64,000 nt of DNA from Stereum hirsutum FP-91666 SS1 (lineage: Eukaryota; Basidiomycota; Agaricomycetes; Russulales; Stereaceae): the NCBI RefSeq assembly GCF_000264905.1, contig NW_006763131.1, positions 1,103,253 to 1,167,252 on the forward strand, in the 5' to 3' direction. Positions 57,856-64,000 of the stretch are shown here, in pieces. Within the stretch, counting starts at the first letter, position 1; every line of letters begins with the position of its first letter. The translations under genes and the position numbers were made by a program. The notes under the pieces are model-generated. The model was not told the origin of the DNA. It searched no databases and worked only from the letters and a program-made list of their open reading frames with translations.

Positions 57856-60800
57856 ATGTCCACCACGGCAGACATAGACACTGCACTCCGCGTCGTCGTC
57901 TCTCCCTCTCAGTCTTCATATTTCGCAGGCGAACCTCTACAAGTTACCATCACCATCACCAACACTCGCTCCGCTTCAGAGCCTGCAAACTTACCTTCGC
58001 TCTCTGCTGCTCGCCACGCTCACAAAAGAAGTGCTCACTCTGTCAGCTCCGCCCCTCTTGCCCGGCCACCTACGTCGCCTGGTCTGCTACGGTCTACTTC
58101 GTCTCTCGCTGTACCTTCTTCTTCTAAACTCGTAAATGGAACTGGGCCGAAAAATACAATACAGAGGAAGGGTCTGGTGGGGCTGCGAGTTGCACAAGAG
58201 GGCGCGGATCAGTTGCCATTAGAAAACAAAGAGGGTAGGAAACGGATGCTGGCAAAGTCACTTTCAGTGGATATATTGCCCAGTCATTTGGCCGACCAGT
58301 TAAAGACAGATGACGCAAAAGGAAAATCTCCTCAGCGACTTGGCGAGTCTAGCTATTTCCCTATATCAACGAATCTAACAATCCTACAGCAGTCCCCTCG
58401 TCCCCCCGCATCTCCTCCCCACTCGCACGCACACCCAGTACTTCATCCGACCCGCCCGTCCCCGCACACCATCCTCACGCCCGTAAACCCTCTCTGCTCG
58501 AGATCCCCTCCCAACCCACGGCCGCCCCACTTGTCAATCAGCCAGCTCATCCTTTTAACGGTACTTTGTCGCAACTACCCCCAGTCCCACAAACAGCCTC
58601 CGCTTCCGCTTCTTCATTCTCCGTCTCCCTAGACCCCATCGCCGAAACTCTCACGTCACCTATTCCTCAAACACCCGGTATCCCTTCCCCGATTACTCCC
58701 TCCCATTCCTTCGCCCCGACCTCCGTGCCTGCCCCTCTCATAAATGGCAGGAGCAGGAGTAAATCCGGCGACGCACTGACAAACGGACACGCATACCCTC
58801 CCCGAGGCCCACCCACCACCACTACCACAAACGACAACACCAACACCCGCAAACCAGCCCAACATGCCCTCGGGCACGGCCTCCCCTCCTCTTCCTCCCT
58901 CACCGACCTCGGCTCCTCATCCACCCCCCACAAACCCCCACCACCCAAACGACAATCCACTCTCCCCACCCTAGGCCCCCTCCCAAATAGTGAACTCGTC
59001 CTCTACGCCTACGTCCAACTCACCGGCCTCGCCACTCTCGCTCCCACGGCCTCCGCCTCCAACACGCGGAGCGTGCCCCTCGGTGCCTTAAGGGACAAAT
59101 ATACCAAGGCGCGGGGGATGGTGTGTGGAGGTGGGAGTATGGATATTACGGGCTCCGTGTCCGGGATGGGTGGGGGAATGGGTACGCCGATGATGGGATC
59201 GGGAGGCGTGGGCGCGGGGATGGGCGGGATGGGCGCGGCGAGGAAGAGACATGCGAGGAGCACGAGTTTGACGGCGGGATTGTTGTCGTTACTATCCCCT
59301 GCTCTCGGTGGAGGAGGAGGCTCGATCCCGTCACACTCAAGCGTTCCGTCTGGTGTGGGTTCGACTGGGGTTGGAGGGGCTTCCGCTGCTGGTTCGGGAT
59401 GGACACCGGGACATAGGAATCGGACGTCGTATATCGGATCGTTATTCTCCCCTTCGGTCTCGTCGTTCTCGATACCTCCAACACCAAAAACGGCGACTGG
59501 TGTTCCCCCTCAATCCCAATCTCAGTCCCAGAATCCGGGTGGGAAAGGCGTGGGGTTGGGTTTAGGCGTAGATGGGAATGTGCCGAACGGGAACGGGCAT
59601 GTCGGCGTGGCGAATGGATATGGACCTGGACATAGGAATGGGCATGTGAACGGTGGGAGCGTGGTGGTGAGAGAGAGACAGAGGGAGTACATCCCGGCAC
59701 CACCACAAGGGATGTTGGTGGATGAGTGGGACCCTGAGACGGCTTTACCTGTTTTCGAAGTTCGACCTGCGATGTTGGCTGTCGATCTTTCGTTAGGGCC
59801 GGGCGAGTCGAGGTCTTGTGCGTGCATCCTTCCATCTCCTTGTCACGATATTTTGCTGATACTGAGAGCACCACAGATACATATACGGTAGCCCTCCCCT
59901 CGCATCTCCCACCCACATTCAAGGGAAGGTCCCTCAAATTCTCATACGAGCTGGCGGTCGGGACATGTCGCGCCTCGACCTCCTCCAAACCTCCATCGAA
60001 CGCGTCGAACTCGAGTCTAGGTGGAAGCCCGAGCATAAACGGATCGACGAGCACGAGCAGTAGCAGGGTCATGAAGGTGCCAATCAGGGTCTACAATCAT
60101 GTTTCCGGTACGCATCACCTCTCTCTCCCTCTCATGTGCTTTGCTTCGTCCTCATGTAAGTTAAATACATCCTTTGTTCCCGGTTTGTAGTGGATAGACC
60201 ACAAAGACCGTACGATCTTCTCGGGCTCCCGAGTTCGTCCCCTGAGATCCCGGCAGAGGCGAAAGTCGCAGAGATCGAGGTGCCTCTCACAGTTCCTGTC
60301 CTGACGCATAAACAGGCCCTGTTCGGAGTCGGTGCTGGAAATGGAAATGGAGATGGAGATGGGGATGGTGAGTACAGGAATCAGATTTCGTCGCCCGTTT
60401 CGCCTTCTTTGAGTCGTAAGTCTGTCATTTCTTCGGATTGCGCTCTGAGATATGACGCTGATCGACGCGGGCTTTAATTGTAATTTTATTTTGCTCATGT
60501 GTGTTATTATAGCGCTGCCACCGCTCAAGGGTTCGATTGGGGATCTAAGGATGTACGGCCTGAGGTTATTACACGACGCCGAACAAGACAAACTACTGTC
60601 CCCATCAATTACCTCGCCAAATGGCGCACCGTCTCTCTCCCCCTCATCCGCCTCTTCCTTATCACCCTCATCCGCCTCTTCCTTATCACCCTCATCCGCC
60701 CTCTCCCCTCCCACCTCCGCCCTCTCGCCCATTTCCGAACCCGATGACGCCCCCACGGGGACACTCCGCGGGTGCCGGGAAGCCGTGGAGATCCTCACGC

Positions 60801-61969
60801 GGGTGCCGAAGAAGGTTTCGTATGATGTGCATAAGGACGGGGTGAAGGTTGCGGTGTTGACGTTTACGAAGCAGGCGTGGAGGTTGGGGGAGACTGTGGT
60901 GGGTGTTGTGGAGGTGAATGAGAGGAGTGGGAGGGGGAGGGTGTTGAAGGTGTGTATTTTTGTCTTTCATATCTCGTCTTACGCAAGGCCGTCATATTCA
61001 TCGGGGTTCTGCATGTACCATCCCACGACTTTACTAACTAAATGACCATATCATCTGGTGTGGCGGCATCTACAGCTCTCGGCGATGCTCGAAGCGCACG
61101 AATCTCTCCCCGCAGACCTGTCCGCCCCCTCCGACGCACGATATCTCAAACGCGTCCACGCAGAACATCACACCTCCTTCGTCGCCTCCACATCCCGTAC
61201 GACCTTCTCCCTCGACATCCCCTCCGACGCGTCCCCCGCCTTCCAAGTCTCTCTGGACCCTCCTTCTTCCTCCCCTACTCCGCCGACATACACATACGGA
61301 CAACCTTTCAACACCAACGGTCAGTCGATCGGGAGTGGAAGCAAGAAAGGAGGCCTCGAATGGAAAGTCAGGCTTTGTCTCCTTGTCGCCGTCGCCAAGC
61401 CGAACACCTGGGCAGGCAAAGAAGGCGTTCGGATCAAAGGATTAGTGAGACAAGGCGCGAAGGGCGAATGGGGAAGCAGTTGGGTGCCGACCGGGGGTAT
61501 TGGCGGCTTGGAGAGGGTTTTGGGGACTCCTCCAGCCGCGTCTAGCTCGCCACCTGGTCTCAATGGGAAGGGAGTGGGAATGGGAGCTGGAGCCAGGGAT
61601 GGGAGTGGGAATGAGAATGGAGGAGAGAAGGGGAAGACGAAGAGTTGGGGGGAGTTCTTCGCGAGTGCGTTCCTGGGGCCGACGGAGAATGCCTTCCATG
61701 ACGGCGATCTTGATTCTTACTCTTCTGAAGAGGAAGAGGAAGAGGACGACTTGTCGTCGATTTCCTCGTCTGATTCACCGGGAAGGAGGGACCGAGCTGG
61801 CAAGGGACGGGGCGGAAAGGGGAAGGGTGGGAAAGGAGAAGAGGATCTAGGTGGTGGGAAGGACGGATGGACGGAGTTGGGGGTCGAGATGGTGGAGTGT
61901 GAGGTGCCGGTGAAGGTCTGGCCGGGAAATACGGCGTTCAGGGCTATGGATGTTTTGTTCGACGTTTGA
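57856..61969 (+). CDS. RGP1: Rgp1-like subunit of the Ypt6/Rab6 exchange factor
   Basis: ATG 57856 (MSTTADIDTALRVVVSPSQS), last exon ending at 61969; about 1,170 residues. Rgp1 with Ric1 activates the Golgi GTPase Ypt6/Rab6. The arrestin-like start (VVVSPSQSSYFAGEPLQVTI) and the core blocks LVLYAYVQLTGLATL, FEVRPAMLAVDLSLGPGES, YTVALPSHLPPTFKGRSLKF, RVMKVPIRVYNHV and KVSYDVHKDGVKVAVLTFTK match the Rgp1 family. Very long low-complexity insertions (Ser/Pro/Gly-rich, 58400-58990, 59100-59690 and 61500-61870) make it far longer than the yeast protein. Introns lie near 59815-59876, 60106-60190, 60409-60512 and 60952-61074. A first intron around 58270-58390 is required because the frame changes there, but I could not fix its borders. 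The C-terminus returns to a folded block, GVEMVECEVPVKVWPGNTAF. Confidence 0.8.
60632..60710 (+). repeat. 24-bp minisatellite inside the Rgp1 gene, about three copies
   Basis: A 24-base unit, TTATCACCCTCATCCGCCTC plus four bases, repeats about three times in frame and encodes an eight-residue Ser/Pro unit (LSPSSASS). The last copy is slightly altered. It falls in a low-complexity insertion between folded blocks, so length changes would be tolerated. Confidence 0.8.
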
Positions 61970-62800
61970 TGGGTTTGACCGACTTGACCTACCACCGACT
62001 TCGAGGCAAGGAGTGGGGGTTAGGGGTGATAGATTGCATGTGGAGTGGAGGAGTTTCGGGGGCCGGGTGATTTATATCCACTCAGCAAAAGTCGGGGTTG
62101 ACGTTCAAGATCCTCGAGGTACGAACGGAAGACAGCAAACTCCACTACTCGGAGCTACGGGAACAGGACCAATACCGACCACGGATAGAAAAGGTTGGGT
62201 TTAGAGGCGGGGAAGCGTCGTGGTGATCCGGGGAGGCCTTATCGCGCTCGGCATCGAACGGAATACGAAACACACCGTTTGGACAACACGAACGAATGGA
62301 CCAGGGTATTTGGGCTTAAGGGACTGTGTACCCATCCAGGACACATACAGATGATCCACCTCGAGCCTCGCCCGACCTCGTCCAGCTTCGAGCTCGTTAT
62401 CCGCAACTTCCCTCTGCTCCTCAACGCCTGACGGTCCGACTCCATCCTCCGAGGTTCGAAAGACGAGAGAGTCGGAAGATACTTGGGTGTTCTGGGTGCG
62501 AGTTGTGTGTGGTTCAGTGTTGGCGTATTTCTGCTGTGCCACAACTTGCGGATCAGGTATGGGTCCCTTTCGACTCTCGATTGGTTGGCCACGGACGGAG
62601 AGACCGCATGTATGTAAAGTGGCCCAACAGGGAAGACAAACGAGCGAACCGATTCGGAGTACTTCGCTGCCAGTGGGCAAGTTAGATCACAGTCTTTCCG
62701 CTCGGAGGGCACGGATGGGGACATTTGCCTGATGGATGTACTAGAGACAATGATGATCTGCGGAGTGTAGGACAATCTGTATGGTCACAATGTAACGCAT
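61970..62800. other. Intergenic stretch, 0.8 kb
   Basis: Downstream of Rgp1. Open frames of 119-178 codons exist on both strands between 62200 and 62775, but they overlap in three frames, have unlike-protein composition and no start-site support, so I read them as chance frames in GC-rich DNA. Confidence 0.4.
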
Positions 62801-63994
62801 AATCAAGTTCGTAAGTTTGTTCAAGGGTGCCACATCCACTGTACTCTACTATTTGGCCTTGTTTGTTCCGTGCCACTCGCCACAATCAAAGACCTTGCTG
62901 TGGAAGGTAAAACGGGACCACCAAGACTTGCCTGGTTTTATTCTGTCTTTGTCCTCGAAGCTCCATACGGCTGTCTCCTTCGTTTTAGCATGCTTGCCTC
63001 CGATATGCAGAGGATACAAACCCTGCTAAGTAGTGGTTCAGACGAAGGCGAGCACATGCATCTTCAGGATATTCGGCCACTAATATTGAATCGCCTCTTC
63101 CAGATGCTAATTGGACCTGGTCCGCCCAGAATCAGGCCCTCTGGACACCAAATGACACCCTCTACCAGGATCTGTACGATAAATGGCGTGGTTCCGAGAT
63201 GCCTGCCACCGCACTGTACAAATCCGTTAATACGAATGTACCCTATGCGTTGAACATCGGTGGGGCCACAACAAACGACGGAGACATCCTCGTCACAGCC
63301 TCGTTCGTTAAAATGCTCCAACGGATATTGCTTCTCCGGAGTGATGTTCTTAACCAGTGACTCGATGCTCAGGGGGTAGTGATCACCGGGCAGCCTGGCA
63401 TCGGTTGTATCTTCACTCTTGACTTCAACTCCGAGTCGTACTACCACCCACAAATTCACTAACACATGTATTTATGATTATTTCGTGTAGGCAAATCCAC
63501 ATTCCTCACATTCCTCCTCGCCCAACTCCTCTCATTCCACCAAGTCGTCCTCCTAGTCTCCTCCACATCCTCCCACCTCTTCTTCCAAGGCAAAGTCTAC
63601 GTCCGGCGGCCCTCCTCCTCCTCCTCCTCCTCCCAACATCAGCACATGCCCTATAGCGGCTTCCACTTCCTCCCAATTGCAACCCACACCCACCGTGCCC
63701 TCCATCTGAATCCCTACCCCATCTGGGCCCTAATCAACGCAAACGCACACGACTCCACCCCCGACTCCGCAATCGCCATCCCGACGAACTGCAACGTCTG
63801 GCCTGTCCAAGCCTGTCCACCCGATGGGCCTCTTCGGTATGGACGTTGGCGCAAACAGAGGAGGGGATGTTTATGGGGGATGTCGCTTTGGAGTGAGGAG
63901 GAAGTGTTGGCTGGGTGGGTTTGTCTTTCGTGTTTTCGCTCGGGTTTTCTCTGCGTTGTGACCATATTGCTGCTGATACGGCTTCATTGTCCAT
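62801..63994 (+). pseudogene. Interrupted P-loop gene of the fungal RHS/Crinkler-like class (partial)
   Basis: The right end holds parts of a P-loop gene that runs past the window edge. An exon from about 63105 reads WTWSAQNQALWTPNDTLYQD and VPYALNIGGATTNDGDILVT, then hits a TGA at 63358-63360. In the same frame the next bases read AQGVVITGQPGIG, then an intron (63404-63490), then KSTFLTFLLAQLLSFHQVVL, so the Walker A is split by an intron. Beyond it PIWALINANAHDSTPDSA, RYGRWRKQRRG and LWSEEEVLAG follow. This order (P-loop, 'PIWALID', then 'WRKQRG...PLWSEEE') is typical of abundant Agaricomycete proteins related to trypanosome retrotransposon-hot-spot proteins and Crinkler-associated NTPases. 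The in-frame TGA could be a true nonsense mutation, or an intron 63307-63372 may remove it in frame, at the cost of a helix. A TCC run codes poly-Ser near 63617-63638. The N-terminal part (62801-63100) is not recognised. Confidence 0.55.
63614..63640 (+). repeat. CTC/TCC run coding poly-serine
   Basis: A pyrimidine-only TCC trinucleotide run inside the P-loop gene encodes about eight Ser in a row. Confidence 0.7.
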
Positions 63995-64000
63995 CGTCGA

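Noticed and set aside
62201..62775. Overlapping open frames of up to 178 codons on both strands
   Set aside because: They overlap in three frames with no domain, signal peptide or splice support, which is expected in GC-rich DNA.
63346..63372. A 27-base intron removing the TGA in the P-loop gene
   Set aside because: It would keep the frame but is shorter than spliceosomal introns normally allow; the 66-base alternative from 63307 is more plausible.

Overview
The window looks like nuclear DNA of a filamentous basidiomycete, most likely an Agaricomycete. Nearly every gene is broken by many introns of about 40-80 bases with GT...AG ends, and intergenic gaps are short. The gene content also fits: two oligopeptide (OPT) transporters, a basidiomycete-type small secreted protein, a pectin methylesterase, a cytosolic GH99-like enzyme, RSC, COP9 and APC/C subunits, and a P-loop protein of the retrotransposon-hot-spot (RHS)/Crinkler-like type. 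Gene models were built by eye from reading frames and splice signals, so termini are firmer than every internal junction.

Layout. 1-333: 3' end of a probable MYST acetyltransferase. 960-5848: large AGC-like pseudokinase with a disordered tail. 7156-10361: long serine-rich protein of unknown role. 11803-16223 (-): first OPT transporter, followed by a gene-poor stretch to 19.2 kb. 19230-25378 (-): aldo/keto reductase, small secreted protein, pectin methylesterase and a uridine-kinase-like NTPase, all on the minus strand. 25713-28615 (+): GH99-like enzyme with a proline-rich PPxY tail. 28.6-30.7 kb: non-coding, with a structured segment near 29.3-29.8 kb. 30691-33988 (-): RSC1/2-type bromodomain-BAH protein, divergent from a zinc-finger factor at 35476-36662 (+). 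37872-39146 (-): short-chain dehydrogenase. 40412-41264 (+): coiled-coil protein, perhaps augmin HAUS1. 41420-46060 (-): second OPT transporter. 47679-49155 (+): family 25-like glycosyltransferase. 49428-49903 (-): APC11, recovered from what looks like an empty gap. 50512-55740: three TPR-SET paralogues. 56244-57384 (-): COP9 subunit 7. 57856-61969 (+): Rgp1. 62.8-64.0 kb: incomplete P-loop gene of the RHS/Crinkler-like class.

Together the genes mix housekeeping regulation (chromatin remodelling, ubiquitin control, Golgi traffic) with nutrition and secretion (peptide uptake, pectin attack, secreted protein). I see no secondary-metabolite cluster, CRISPR array, rRNA gene or intact transposon. 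The most noteworthy features are the pseudokinase, the TPR-SET triplet with one degenerate member, the GH99-like enzyme carrying a PPxY tail, the structured intergenic segment near 29.5 kb, and the interrupted P-loop gene at the right edge.
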